Of a stretch of 64,000 bases of DNA, positions 53,304-62,409 are shown piece after piece. Under the pieces are notes generated by a model. That model worked only from the letters and a program-made list of their open reading frames with translations, was not told the DNA's origin and did not search any database. Both the position numbers and the translations under genes were made by a program. How positions within the stretch are numbered: position 1 is the first letter of the stretch; every line of letters begins with the position of its first letter. Source of the DNA: Ancrocorticia sp. (GTDB taxonomy: Bacteria > Actinomycetota > Actinomycetes > Actinomycetales > Actinomycetaceae); the NCBI GenBank assembly GCA_022648165.1, contig JALCLX010000001.1:62001-126000 (forward strand), given 5' to 3'.

Positions 53304-54365
53304 ATGCTGCCGGACAAACTTCACGTGGCGGTTACAACCCCACTATCTCCGAAATTACGTGCGCTGATCACCACTGCCGATCCCCGCATTCACTTGCTCT
53401 ACGACGAGAGCCTGCTCCGGCCCCGCCGCTGGCCCGCCGATTATGCGGGCGACCCCGCTTTCATTCGCACACCCGCACAGCAGGCTGCATACATGCAGCT
53501 ACTCCAGCAGTCAGATGCGCTGTTCGGGTTGCCTGACATGAACCCGCGCATGCTTGCCGCCGTTATCCGCGCGAATCCCGATCTGCGCTGGGTGCATACG
53601 CTCAATGCCGGTGGCGGCGCCGATATCAAGGCCGCACAGCTCACGGCGGAAGAACTCAGGCGCGTTACTTTCACTACCTCTGCGGGAGTCCACGCCGAAC
53701 CGCTGGCCGAATTTGTCCTGTTGGGGCTACTCGCAGCGTTGAAGGATCTGCCACGCCTTCAGAAGGATCAACGCAACCACCGCTGGCCACATCGCTGGTC
53801 TATGCGATCGCTCACGGACCAGACCGTTATCATCATCGGCATGGGCTCCATTGGCCGCGAAGTGGCACACCGCTTGGCGCCATTTGGTACGCGGCTCATA
53901 GGAACTTCACGCCATCCTTTAGACGATCCAGACCTCGCCGCAGTCGTGGATCCGCGCGATACGGAGGCGATGAAATACGAACTCGCTCACGCCGATGCCG
54001 CCGTCGTCACACTTCCCGGGACGAACTCCACGTACCACCTCGTTTCCGCGGAACTGCTCGCCGCCACGCGACCAGGGATCACAATCGTCTCGGTAGGACG
54101 AGGAAGTGTGGTCGATCAGGAGGCGCTTGTGGCAGGCCTTCGAACAGGCCACATTGGGTATGCCGCGTTGGATGTCGCAGAAACCGAACCGCTTCCCGCA
54201 GATAGCCCGCTGTGGGATATGAGCAATGTACTCATATCTCCTCACACCGCAGCCAACACTCCCGGTGAACTGGATCGTATTGCCCGGCTCTTCGCGCAGA
54301 ATGCGGTGCGCTACCTCGCCGGCCAGCACCTGCGCAATATCGTCAATACGCGCGAGTTCTACTGA
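53304..54365 (+). CDS. D-isomer-specific 2-hydroxyacid dehydrogenase
   Basis: 353-residue NAD(P)-dependent dehydrogenase. Nucleotide loop GMGSIGREVA, catalytic Arg in SVGRGSVVD, Glu in DVAETEPLP, and His in ISPHTAANTP; all three are present. The N-terminal domain is divergent. Substrate unknown (hydroxypyruvate, glyoxylate or a sugar-derived 2-keto acid). Divergent from the Gfo/Idh/MocA gene across 152 bp; convergent with the response regulator. Confidence 0.9.
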   Translation: MLPDKLHVAVTTPLSPKLRALITTADPRIHLLYDESLLRPRRWPADYAGDPAFIRTPAQQAAYMQLLQQSDALFGLPDMNPRMLAAVIRANPDLRWVHTLNAGGGADIKAAQLTAEELRRVTFTTSAGVHAEPLAEFVLLGLLAALKDLPRLQKDQRNHRWPHRWSMRSLTDQTVIIIGMGSIGREVAHRLAPFGTRLIGTSRHPLDDPDLAAVVDPRDTEAMKYELAHADAAVVTLPGTNSTYHLVSAELLAATRPGITIVSVGRGSVVDQEALVAGLRTGHIGYAALDVAETEPLPADSPLWDMSNVLISPHTAANTPGELDRIARLFAQNAVRYLAGQHLRNIVNTREFY

Positions 54366-54463
54366 AATCACGTGTCACTGAGATACTGCGCTTCCGCTAG
54401 ACCATCCGCTTGTGTACGCTGAACGCTCAGCGGGCGCAAGAAACTCTGCTAACACGCGCCCAC

Positions 54464-55192
54464 TTACTTGACGCGAAAACAGCACTCCCCTAACTCGCGG
54501 CGTTGCTCAGGCCGCGATTGCTCACCGTCTAAAACTGGTTGATATCCAGCACGCATGGCGCGCACCGCCAGCTCGGCCCGATTCTTGCACCCGGTGAGGG
54601 TGTAGACCTGCGTAGCGTAGGAGCGGACCGTGCTCTCTTTGAGTTCCAGCTCCACGGCAATCTCACGGTACGAATGCGCCATAACCAGCCGATCCAGGAT
54701 CGGTGCGAGATAGGACGGTAAGTCCTCCACCTTGCGAATAAAGTCCTGGTCTTCACGCCAATGCTGGGCGGAATTTCGCATCGTGTCCACAAGCACGCTG
54801 GTTGGTTTGGGGCTAATAACATCTTCACCCTGATACGCCCGATAGAGCTCGCGTACTAATTCGTTGATCGGAATGTCCTTTGTCAAGAAACCTTTAGCAC
54901 CCGCAGCCAACGCCCGGCCTAATGCACTTTTTTGTTCGAACGACGTGAACATCACAACGGTGACATCCGGATAGAGTTTCCGTATAACTTCGGCGGTCTC
55001 AACTCCATCCAAACGCGGCATGCGCACATCCAACAGCGCTATCTGCACGTGGCGTTTCCCTAGCACCTCCAGTGCTTGAATCCCGTCCGCTACGGATGCG
55101 ATCAGCTCCACTTCCGGGTGCGCCTCCAGTGAACGGCTAATCGCTCCACGAATGATCGGGTCGTCATCAGCAAACAACACTCGCAGCGCCAT
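54464..55192 (-). CDS. NarL/FixJ-type response regulator
   Basis: 242-residue regulator. Receiver domain: acidic pocket FADDDP (7-12), phospho-acceptor Asp55 in LLDVRMPRLDG, switch Thr in MFTSFEQK, Lys in GFLTKDIP. The LuxR-type helix-turn-helix is at about 175-225 (HSYREIAVELELKESTVRSY), though the usual LTxRE opening is absent (PSYLAPILDRLV). Partner of the histidine kinase upstream, 157 bp away, same strand. Confidence 0.92.
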   Translation of the reverse strand: MALRVLFADDDPIIRGAISRSLEAHPEVELIASVADGIQALEVLGKRHVQIALLDVRMPRLDGVETAEVIRKLYPDVTVVMFTSFEQKSALGRALAAGAKGFLTKDIPINELVRELYRAYQGEDVISPKPTSVLVDTMRNSAQHWREDQDFIRKVEDLPSYLAPILDRLVMAHSYREIAVELELKESTVRSYATQVYTLTGCKNRAELAVRAMRAGYQPVLDGEQSRPEQRRELGECCFRVK

Positions 55193-55349
55193 TGACTCCC
55201 ACCTTCTTTGTTGACGGCATTTCAGCCACCCGGGCCGCCCGCGGCCACACCATGTACACGCGGACGATAACTCACGCAGCCGGGACGCGAACTATCGCCA
55301 TGGTATAGCAGGACCTCCCCAGGTTTTCGGGGTTTTGCTTCTTTGAATA

Positions 55350-56552
55350 TCACACGTGCTGTGGCCCATATCCGGCTTCTGGCCTGCGCTCAGCAGCGTC
55401 CACACGCGGAAGAACCACCGGAGACACGGGTGGGAGTGCGGCGATGAGCTGCCAATCATTCCCGCGACGCCCCGATACGCACTCACCGCCTATCGCCTCC
55501 ACCCGGCTTGTGAGGTTCTGCAGCCCGAATCCACCAGTGAGCGAACCAGCGTCTTTGCGTGACACGTCAACACTATTTGTCAGTACTATGGAGATGCCCG
55601 CCGTGGGTGATCCATCAATCAGTAGCTGTGCCTGGGAACCAGTAGGAGCGTATTTGAGAATATTGGTGGATCCCTCCTGAACCACCAAGCTAAACACTTC
55701 CAGCTGGTCTCGCGCCACCACTGCATTGAGGTTCTCCGGGCATTCCGTGACGAGCTCTATGTTGCGAGATCTCAACATGCGCTGGCAGATAGAGATGACA
55801 TCCGTGGCATCCGGAGCAGCAGCTGGAGCACCCTGTCGGTTGATAGTGGCGCGGATGTTTCGGAGGGCATTCCGGGCAATTTGACCCATCATTTCCTCTT
55901 TGGCCTGGACTTCTTCGGGAGAGCGCGCGGGCGAATCATTCAACGAAACAAGCCGTACCAGATCCCGTACTGCGGTGTCGTGGAGCTGAGCCGCGAGTTC
56001 TTCTTGAACTTGGTCGCGCGCCCGCAAAGCAGCTTCCTTTGCTTCGCGTGTTTCGCGTTCAAGCGCCTGCACCTTGTCGTTCGTTCTTCTCAACGCGATG
56101 CCAACGCTTGTGGCGATAAGAACGCATACAGCGGTGACAAGCACGGTACTTCCCACGTTCGGCGAATTGCTGTACGTGAGCGCAAGAAGAACTGCCAGAA
56201 AACCCACGGCCTGCCACGTCCATTTGCGCGCAATCCAATCCGCTAGCACAACATAGATGAAGTACAGTGGCCACCCGATGCTGCTCCATACCAGTGCTTC
56301 CACGTTGGCGATAAGAAAAACGAGCGCTCCGCCAACAGCAGGGCGGAAGGCAGCGCAGACGAAGCTCGCGGTCAGCGTGATATCGAACCCGAGTGTTATC
56401 AAAAAATCACGCGAGGTACTCCACATCCCTATTGTGGAGTAGTCAATAATCTCCAAAAGAACAGCCACGGATGCGATCGCAAGAAAGACTAGCCAGTGGG
56501 TCCGTGAACCCACCGGCTGATCCTTGAGCGCTTCGCGGAACTTGCCGAACAC
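55350..56552 (-). CDS. Sensor histidine kinase (HisKA_3 type)
   Basis: 400-residue kinase with about five membrane segments (21-37, 50-70, 75-92, 95-108, 113-150), a short coiled coil (157-185) and the phospho-acceptor His191 in LAAQLHDTAVRDLVRLV. The ATPase N-box is VVQEGSTNILKYA, and GGFGLQNLTSRVEAIGG is the lid/G region. There is no extracellular sensor domain, so it may sense membrane state or a partner. It begins 25 bp downstream of araA in the same direction and could be co-transcribed with araDA. Confidence 0.92.
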   Translation of the reverse strand: MFGKFREALKDQPVGSRTHWLVFLAIASVAVLLEIIDYSTIGMWSTSRDFLITLGFDITLTASFVCAAFRPAVGGALVFLIANVEALVWSSIGWPLYFIYVVLADWIARKWTWQAVGFLAVLLALTYSNSPNVGSTVLVTAVCVLIATSVGIALRRTNDKVQALERETREAKEAALRARDQVQEELAAQLHDTAVRDLVRLVSLNDSPARSPEEVQAKEEMMGQIARNALRNIRATINRQGAPAAAPDATDVISICQRMLRSRNIELVTECPENLNAVVARDQLEVFSLVVQEGSTNILKYAPTGSQAQLLIDGSPTAGISIVLTNSVDVSRKDAGSLTGGFGLQNLTSRVEAIGGECVSGRRGNDWQLIAALPPVSPVVLPRVDAAERRPEAGYGPQHV

Positions 56553-56577
56553 GCTCTGATTCTATTGCCCTACGACG

Positions 56578-58086
56578 TCAGATTCCCTGCGCCAATTGAA
56601 AGTATGCTTTGTTCCAGCGCACTTCTTTCTTGAACTCGTTCACCGTGGTGTTCTCATCAATCACCAACAATTCGGTGTGGGCTAGCTCTGCGAAAATGCG
56701 GAACGCATCGACACCAATTGCGTTAGTCATCACTGTGTGGTGCGCCGCTCCCGATTCCATCCAGCATTCGGCAGAAACGTCCAATGAAGGACGCGGTTTC
56801 CACACAGCACGTGCTACGGGCAACTGCGGCAGGTCCTGCAGCGGCTCAACAATGTCCACAACATTCGCTGTAAGGCGATAACGCGTCCCCATATCTGCCA
56901 GCGATACGACCATGCCTTGCCCCGGATCGGCAGTGAAAACCATGCGAACCGGATCCTCGCGATCCCCAATGCCGAGGGGATGAATCTCCACTTTCGGCTT
57001 CTTGCTGCTGAGCGACGGGCACACTTCGAGCATGTGCGCACCCAATATCAGTTCTTGCCCAGGGACCAGGTTGTAGGTGTAATCCTCCATCAGCGACGCG
57101 CCGCCCGGAAGGCCCTCCGCCATCGCCTTGACGATGCGCACCAGCACAGCCGTCTTCCAATCGCCTTCAGCGCCGAATCCGTAGCCGTCCGCCATCAGCC
57201 GCTGCACTGCGATGCCCGGTAGCTGCCGCAGTGCGCCCAGGTCCTCAAAGGTATCGGTGAATGCTTCGGCATCGCGCTCTTCCAAGAAGGCCCGCAGTGC
57301 CACCTCTTGCCGGGCAGCGCAACGCAAAGATTCACGCTTTTCGCCACCTGCGCGCAGCTCCGGCGCCACGTCGTACGCATCGTCGTATTCGGCGACGACG
57401 TCGTCCACGGCACTTTCCGAGACACTTTCGACTGCTTCGACCAAGTCGTTAACGCCCCACGTATTGACTGTAACGCCAAATACGCGCAGGGCCTCATTTT
57501 TATCGCCATCGGTCACAGCGACATTGCGCATGTTGTCGCCAAAACGAACCACGTTGAGGTGATGTGCCGCGTTCCAACCGGCACACGCACGCACCCACGT
57601 CGCTATCCGTGCGCGCACCTTCGGGTCCGATACGTGACCAATCACCGTCTCCCGCCTGATGCCGAGCCGCGACAATGCATATCCGAACTCGCGATCTCCG
57701 TGCGCAGACTGATTGAGATTCATGAAATCCATGTCAATGGTGGCCCATGGAAGCTCAACGTTCGCTTGCGTATTGAGGTGCAGTAGTGGCTTCCCTAAAA
57801 CCGTCAAACCCGGAATCCACATCTTGGCCGGGCTGAACGTGTGCATCCACGCGATGACCCCCAGCACTTCGTCGCGGGAATTGGCGTCCAGTATCGCTTT
57901 GCGGATGGACTGCGCATCTGTGAGGGTTGGCTTCCATACCACTGGAACGGGAATATCCCCCGCCGCGTTGAGCTGATCTACCACAGCCCGCGATTGCCGT
58001 GCCACTTGGTTGAGGGCGTCCTCGCCGTATAGTCCTTGGCTACCCGTGAGGAACCAAACTTCATGTCCTTGAAAACTGCTCTTCAT
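56578..58086 (-). CDS. araA: L-arabinose isomerase
   Basis: 502-residue enzyme converting L-arabinose to L-ribulose. Conserved: [24 protein letters not shown] and [15 protein letters not shown] (metal-site Glu), [12 protein letters not shown] and [10 protein letters not shown] (metal-site His). Length is typical. It follows araD by 59 bp in an operon. No araB (ribulokinase) is in the window. Confidence 0.97.
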   Translation of the reverse strand: MKSSFQGHEVWFLTGSQGLYGEDALNQVARQSRAVVDQLNAAGDIPVPVVWKPTLTDAQSIRKAILDANSRDEVLGVIAWMHTFSPAKMWIPGLTVLGKPLLHLNTQANVELPWATIDMDFMNLNQSAHGDREFGYALSRLGIRRETVIGHVSDPKVRARIATWVRACAGWNAAHHLNVVRFGDNMRNVAVTDGDKNEALRVFGVTVNTWGVNDLVEAVESVSESAVDDVVAEYDDAYDVAPELRAGGEKRESLRCAARQEVALRAFLEERDAEAFTDTFEDLGALRQLPGIAVQRLMADGYGFGAEGDWKTAVLVRIVKAMAEGLPGGASLMEDYTYNLVPGQELILGAHMLEVCPSLSSKKPKVEIHPLGIGDREDPVRMVFTADPGQGMVVSLADMGTRYRLTANVVDIVEPLQDLPQLPVARAVWKPRPSLDVSAECWMESGAAHHTVMTNAIGVDAFRIFAELAHTELLVIDENTTVNEFKKEVRWNKAYFQLAQGI

Positions 58087-58145
58087 TACACGATCCTTCG
58101 TTTCTTATCTCAAGAAAATTGCCCGCGCCTACACTTACGCGAGTG

Positions 58146-58850
58146 TCAGTGTTGCCCATACACGTTCTGGTAGCGCGCATAGAGCGAATCGATGAGCTCT
58201 GGAGCGATCTCGATCGGCTTACCTAACTGCAGTGCAAGAAACATAGTGCGCGCCACCTCTTCTGTCATCGCAGCAGCTTTGACGGATGCGCGCGCTGTCT
58301 TGCCAATAGTGAAAGGGCCGTGGTTTTGCATCAGCACGGCCGGACTGCGCGATGACTTCAGCGTCTCTACGATGCCCTTTCCAATCGAATCGTCGCCAAT
58401 CAGTGCAAACGGCCCAACAGGAATGGGCCCGCCAAATTCGTCACCCATCATCGTTAGATAGCACGGTATTTCGCGCCCCACTGCAGCAAATGCAGTGGCG
58501 TAGCTCGAGTGCGTGTGTGTCACTCCCCCCACCTCTGGCATATGACGGTAAACATACGCGTGCGCGGCAGTGTCTGATGAAGGCGAGTGGGTCCCCTCTA
58601 CTATCCGACCGTCCAGATCGCATACCACCATGTCTGCTGGCGTGAGTTCGTCGTAGGCCATTCCGGACGGTTTGATCACCATGATGTCGTCGGTTCCATC
58701 GCCTGCTTCTCCACGGACCCGCGCCGAAACGTTGCCCGCAGTCCACACCACCAGCCCCCATTTGATCAGCTCTGCGTGTAGATCGCACACCTCTGCGCGC
58801 GCTCGATCAATCTTCTCCACCATGTCACGCGACCAGTTCTTTGCGTCCAT
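58146..58850 (-). CDS. araD: L-ribulose-5-phosphate 4-epimerase
   Basis: Class II aldolase-fold epimerase, 234 residues, makes D-xylulose-5-phosphate. Zinc ligands in THTHSSYA and a third His in LMQNHGPFTIG; GNVSARV and MVIKPSGMAYDEL are substrate-binding. Start ATG at 58850 follows AAGGAG; the GTG at 58856 is too close to it. First gene of araDA, behind an AraR-like palindrome. Confidence 0.95.
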   Translation of the reverse strand: MDAKNWSRDMVEKIDRARAEVCDLHAELIKWGLVVWTAGNVSARVRGEAGDGTDDIMVIKPSGMAYDELTPADMVVCDLDGRIVEGTHSPSSDTAAHAYVYRHMPEVGGVTHTHSSYATAFAAVGREIPCYLTMMGDEFGGPIPVGPFALIGDDSIGKGIVETLKSSRSPAVLMQNHGPFTIGKTARASVKAAAMTEEVARTMFLALQLGKPIEIAPELIDSLYARYQNVYGQH

Positions 58851-58945
58851 TCGCACTCCTTACCCTTGTGCATTGGACGGGCCTATGCACGTGTTAGCCA
58901 CAACAGCGTGCTAGATAACACGTAACGCCCACAACGCCATTGTTC

Positions 58946-58959
58946 TGTTAGCGCTAACA
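58946..58959. promoter_or_regulatory. AraR/AraQ-like operator, ara operon
   Basis: Perfect 14-bp palindrome TGTTAGCGCTAACA (within ATGTTAGCGCTAACAT reading from either side it nearly extends), 96 bp upstream of araD. LacI-type arabinose regulators of bifidobacteria and relatives use closely similar boxes. A weak half site, GTGTTAGCCACAACA, lies near 58891. No matching regulator is in the window. Confidence 0.75.
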
Positions 58960-59150
58960 TTCTAGCGCTCCGCACTGCTCCTGCCAACAGTTGCGCCCAA
59001 ATACCACGTGCCAGCAGAACTCTCCCGGATTATCATACTACCGAGCTACCAATAGTGCTTCTCATCACACCGCGTCGAACCGATTCGCTTATCCTTGACC
59101 AATTCCAGCCAAGCAAATTGCTTACATTCTATTGTTACGCGTCCATATAT

Positions 59151-59190
59151 TCGAACCGGTTCGACGTTGTGAGACGACGGCGCCGTCGTC
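59151..59190. promoter_or_regulatory. Two adjacent palindromes upstream of the arabinoside ABC operon
   Basis: TCGAACCGGTTCGA (59151-59164), a LacI-type operator candidate, is followed at 59173-59190 by the perfect 18-bp palindrome GACGACGGCGCCGTCGTC. A partial site, ATGAAACGGTCC, is near 59222. The 58851-59452 gap otherwise has no convincing gene; it carries divergent control signals for araDA and the transporter. Confidence 0.65.
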
Positions 59191-59452
59191 CGAACCGAAA
59201 ACCGCATCGTCAAAATTTCATATGAAACGGTCCTTGATACACCAATCGTGGACGGGCCGTTTCCATAAGAGCGCTCGCCCGTGGGGCTGTAACCCACAGC
59301 GCAAGAGCTTTCTGTAGACGTGGTGCGCCAGCTAGCCCAAAGCGCCGGCTGCATCATGCCTCCCAACCACACGTGGCCGCACAACTCTACGCACCGCTCC
59401 TGGCTATGGCAGCTAGATCAAGCGGGCGCATTTACGCGAGGAGAAACATCGT

Positions 59453-60880
59453 ATGAAAAAGAGATCAGTAGCCCCAGCCGTTATTACAATCGCTGCGGCT
59501 CTCAGTATGACGCTCGCAGCCTGCAGCTCGGGCAACTCCGGCAGCGCAGCCGAGTCCAGTTCAAAAGCCGCCAGTTCCGATACGTACACCTGGTGGGATC
59601 CGTATCCACAACATGACGCCGATTCCGCCTGGGCGCAACGCGTCCAGAAGTGTGGAACAGAAGCGGGAGTTACCATCAACCGCACCGCATATGACACCAC
59701 ACAATTGACCAACCAAGCATTGCTCGCAGCCCAAGACGGCAACGCCCCCGACATCATCCTCCTAGACAACCCCGCAGTGTCCACCTTGGCCGAAACCGGA
59801 ATGCTGCTCTCCAACGACGATTTGGGACTCGACACGTCCGATATTGATGAGAACCTTCTGGCTGCCGGTGAAGTGGATGGAACCACATACGGAATACCGA
59901 TTGGGGCGAACACACTCGCCCTGTACTACAACAAAGATATCCTCGATGCTGCTGGCGTTGACCCTTCCACGATCACCAGCTGGGCCACCCTCACGGATGC
60001 TCTCGCGAAGGTCACCGCTGCCGGCCACAAGGGGATCACGTTTGCCGCTATTGGTACGGAAGAAGGCTCGTTCGAGTTCCTTCCCTGGTTCTGGGGAGCC
60101 GGTGCCGATTTGACGAAGCTCGATTCGGATCAAGCAGTCGCTACCCTTTCCCTCTGGAAGGATTGGGTGGACAAGGGCTACGCGCCTAATACCGTCCTCC
60201 AGAACTCCCAGAACACTACATGGGAAGAGTTCCTAACCGGCGATTTCGGCTTCGGATTGAACGGCACCTGGCAAGTCAACAGCGCTGCCGATGCTGACTT
60301 CACCACTGGTGTCATCGAAATACCCGGAGAGAATTCTGGCGTTGCACCAGCTCCTACTGGCGGTGAGTTCATCACAACCCCCGTTCAATCGGATACGTCA
60401 CGTTACACAACAACCAAGAAAATCGTTGAATGCATGACCTCAACCGATGGCCAGGTGGAAACTGCAGATACATTCGCGTACTACATCCCACCAACGGAAG
60501 CTGGCCAAACGGCTCTGCTCAAGGAACACCCTGAGCTTCAAACCTGGGTGGACGCCGTCAAGAGCGCCAAGGGCCGCACCAGCGATGGCCTTGGAACGGA
60601 TTACCCGAAGATCTCTGAACAGCACTTCCACAGCAAAAAGCTCACCGGAGGTCGCCACTGCTCCGCTCAAGAAGCACCCCGCACGATACTCGCGGGGAAT
60701 GAAGAAACTCACCGCAGAACGCCTTGCCGGCCTGGGTTTCATCACGCCACTGCTGGTGTACCTCATTCTCTTCTACCTATATCCTCTGATACGGAATATC
60801 GATCTCAGCACGCACGATTACAACATGCGAGCCTTCGTCCAGGGGAATGCAGAATGGGTCGGATTCCAAAACCATCTTGA
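59453..60880 (+). CDS. Sugar-binding lipoprotein with aberrant C-terminus (arabinoside locus)
   Basis: CUT1 binding protein with signal peptide and lipobox LAAC (Cys24). The mature part (TYTWWDPYPQHDADSAWAQR; GTTYGIPIGANTLALYYNKD; FGFGLNGTWQVNSA) is normal up to ISEQ at residue 390. Relatives end about 20-30 residues later. Here the frame runs on for 85 residues, the last 60 of them inside the permease gene in another frame. This points to a small deletion or frameshift near 60612-60690 that removed the true end, the intergenic hairpin and the permease start. The fold may still be functional. Ribosome site GAGGAG upstream of ATG 59453. First gene of the arabino-oligosaccharide operon. Confidence 0.85.
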   Translation: MKKRSVAPAVITIAAALSMTLAACSSGNSGSAAESSSKAASSDTYTWWDPYPQHDADSAWAQRVQKCGTEAGVTINRTAYDTTQLTNQALLAAQDGNAPDIILLDNPAVSTLAETGMLLSNDDLGLDTSDIDENLLAAGEVDGTTYGIPIGANTLALYYNKDILDAAGVDPSTITSWATLTDALAKVTAAGHKGITFAAIGTEEGSFEFLPWFWGAGADLTKLDSDQAVATLSLWKDWVDKGYAPNTVLQNSQNTTWEEFLTGDFGFGLNGTWQVNSAADADFTTGVIEIPGENSGVAPAPTGGEFITTPVQSDTSRYTTTKKIVECMTSTDGQVETADTFAYYIPPTEAGQTALLKEHPELQTWVDAVKSAKGRTSDGLGTDYPKISEQHFHSKKLTGGRHCSAQEAPRTILAGNEETHRRTPCRPGFHHATAGVPHSLLPISSDTEYRSQHARLQHASLRPGECRMGRIPKPS

Positions 60881-61586
60881 GGTACTGCAATCGCCGTCAT
60901 TCGACAAAGCCGTCATCAACACTGTGCTGTTCACGTTTGGATCGATCGCGATTCAGTTCGCCCTCGGACTGGCCTTGGCAGTCTTCTTTCACAAGAAATT
61001 CCCGCTCTCTCCTTTCATCCGCGGCGCATTCTTGATCCCTTGGCTTTTACCCTTGATAGTCTCAGGATCCGTTTGGGCATGGATGATGAATTCCGACTAC
61101 GGAATCATCAACACCGTTATCCAATTGTTTGGCGGGACTTCGGTAGATTGGCTCACCTCACCACATACAGCACTCCTGGCAGTCCTCATAGCCAACATCT
61201 GGCTAGGCATTCCGTTCAACCTCGTGATCCTTTACTCCGGGCTGCAGAATATCCCCGAATCGCTCTATGAAGCTGCGTCTCTCGATGGGGCCAATCAATG
61301 GAAAACATTCTGGAAGATCACGGTCCCGCTCCTGCGCCCCGTTTCCGCAATCACACTGCTGCTCGGCTTCATCTACACACTCAAAGTGGTGGACATTATT
61401 TGGATTATGACAAAAGGTGGGCCAGGTGACTCGTCACTCACTCTCGCCGTGATGTCCTACCGGTCGGCATTTGGCACGGCTATGCCCGACTTCTCAACCG
61501 CATCAGCCATCGGCAACATGCTCATCGTGGTTGCCTTCCTATTTGGAATTCTGTACCTGCGAATCCAACGTCGTTTGGAGCAATGA
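60699..61586 (+). CDS. Sugar ABC transporter permease, MalF type (arabinoside locus)
   Basis: CUT1 permease, about 295 residues from ATG 60699 (MKKLTAERLAGLGFITPLLV), six membrane segments, EAA loop ESLYEAASLDGANQWKTFWK. The same frame is open far upstream (through the lipoprotein gene), and residues before the ATG (TAPLKKHPARYSRG) look like a permease leader, so the original start may have been lost in the deletion proposed for the junction. There is no properly spaced ribosome site before 60699. Confidence 0.88.
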   Translation: MKKLTAERLAGLGFITPLLVYLILFYLYPLIRNIDLSTHDYNMRAFVQGNAEWVGFQNHLEVLQSPSFDKAVINTVLFTFGSIAIQFALGLALAVFFHKKFPLSPFIRGAFLIPWLLPLIVSGSVWAWMMNSDYGIINTVIQLFGGTSVDWLTSPHTALLAVLIANIWLGIPFNLVILYSGLQNIPESLYEAASLDGANQWKTFWKITVPLLRPVSAITLLLGFIYTLKVVDIIWIMTKGGPGDSSLTLAVMSYRSAFGTAMPDFSTASAIGNMLIVVAFLFGILYLRIQRRLEQ

Positions 61587-62404
61587 TGAAGAAACATCGC
61601 AACCTGAAATATACGATCATCGGACTCATTCTGCTCGTCATTATGTTGTTCCCCCTCTATTGGATGATCAACGTATCCTTCACTCAAACGAAGGACATGC
61701 GGCGAACACCGCCCTACATCTTCCCGATACATCCCACCCTCGACGGGTACAGAGACGCGCTTTCCGACCAGCTCCCGCATCTTCTGACGAGCGTAGGAAT
61801 CGGACTCGGATGCGTGCTCATTACACTGCTCATAGCTCTGCCTGCAGGATACGCATTAGCGCGCCTGGCAATACCCGGAAAGAAGACGCTCAACTTCGTT
61901 TTGCTGGTCGCCCAAATGATTCCTAGCGTCGTCATGGCAATGGGCTTCTATGCCATATATGTGCGGGTAGGGATGCTCAACACCGTGTGGGGTCTCATCA
62001 TCGCAGACTCAACCATCGCAGTTCCTTTCGGTGTCATGCTGTTTACCACCTACATGATGGGGATCCCGCGCGAATTGCTCGAAGCGGCCAAAATCGATGG
62101 CGCGAGCGTATTGCGCACATTTCTTTCGATCGTCATTCCACTTTCAAAGAACACAGTCGTCACAGTCTCACTGTTCGCATTTCTGTGGGGATGGTCCGAC
62201 TTCATCTTTGCATCAACCGTGGACCGCAACGGGACATTCATCCCCATCACCTTAGGAATCTACCAATACATCGGAAACAATACGACGAGCTGGAACTCGA
62301 TCATGGCAACAGCTGTTATCGCATCCATCCCGGCAGCCATCTTGCTCGTCATCGCGCAAAAATACGTGGCCGCTGGTGTTACGGCCGGCGCTGTAAAGGA
62401 CTGA
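61583..62404 (+). CDS. Sugar ABC transporter permease, MalG type (arabinoside locus)
   Basis: CUT1 permease, 273 residues, six membrane segments, EAA loop RELLEAAKIDGASVLRTFLS, ends AAGVTAGAVKD. Overlaps its partner by 4 bp. Followed 5 bp later by the GH127 gene. Confidence 0.94.
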   Translation: MMKKHRNLKYTIIGLILLVIMLFPLYWMINVSFTQTKDMRRTPPYIFPIHPTLDGYRDALSDQLPHLLTSVGIGLGCVLITLLIALPAGYALARLAIPGKKTLNFVLLVAQMIPSVVMAMGFYAIYVRVGMLNTVWGLIIADSTIAVPFGVMLFTTYMMGIPRELLEAAKIDGASVLRTFLSIVIPLSKNTVVTVSLFAFLWGWSDFIFASTVDRNGTFIPITLGIYQYIGNNTTSWNSIMATAVIASIPAAILLVIAQKYVAAGVTAGAVKD

Positions 62405-62409
62405 GAGAT

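Noticed and set aside
58857-59452. Small open frames in the ara/arabinoside control region
   Set aside because: No ribosome sites or recognisable sequence, and they overlap palindromic operators.
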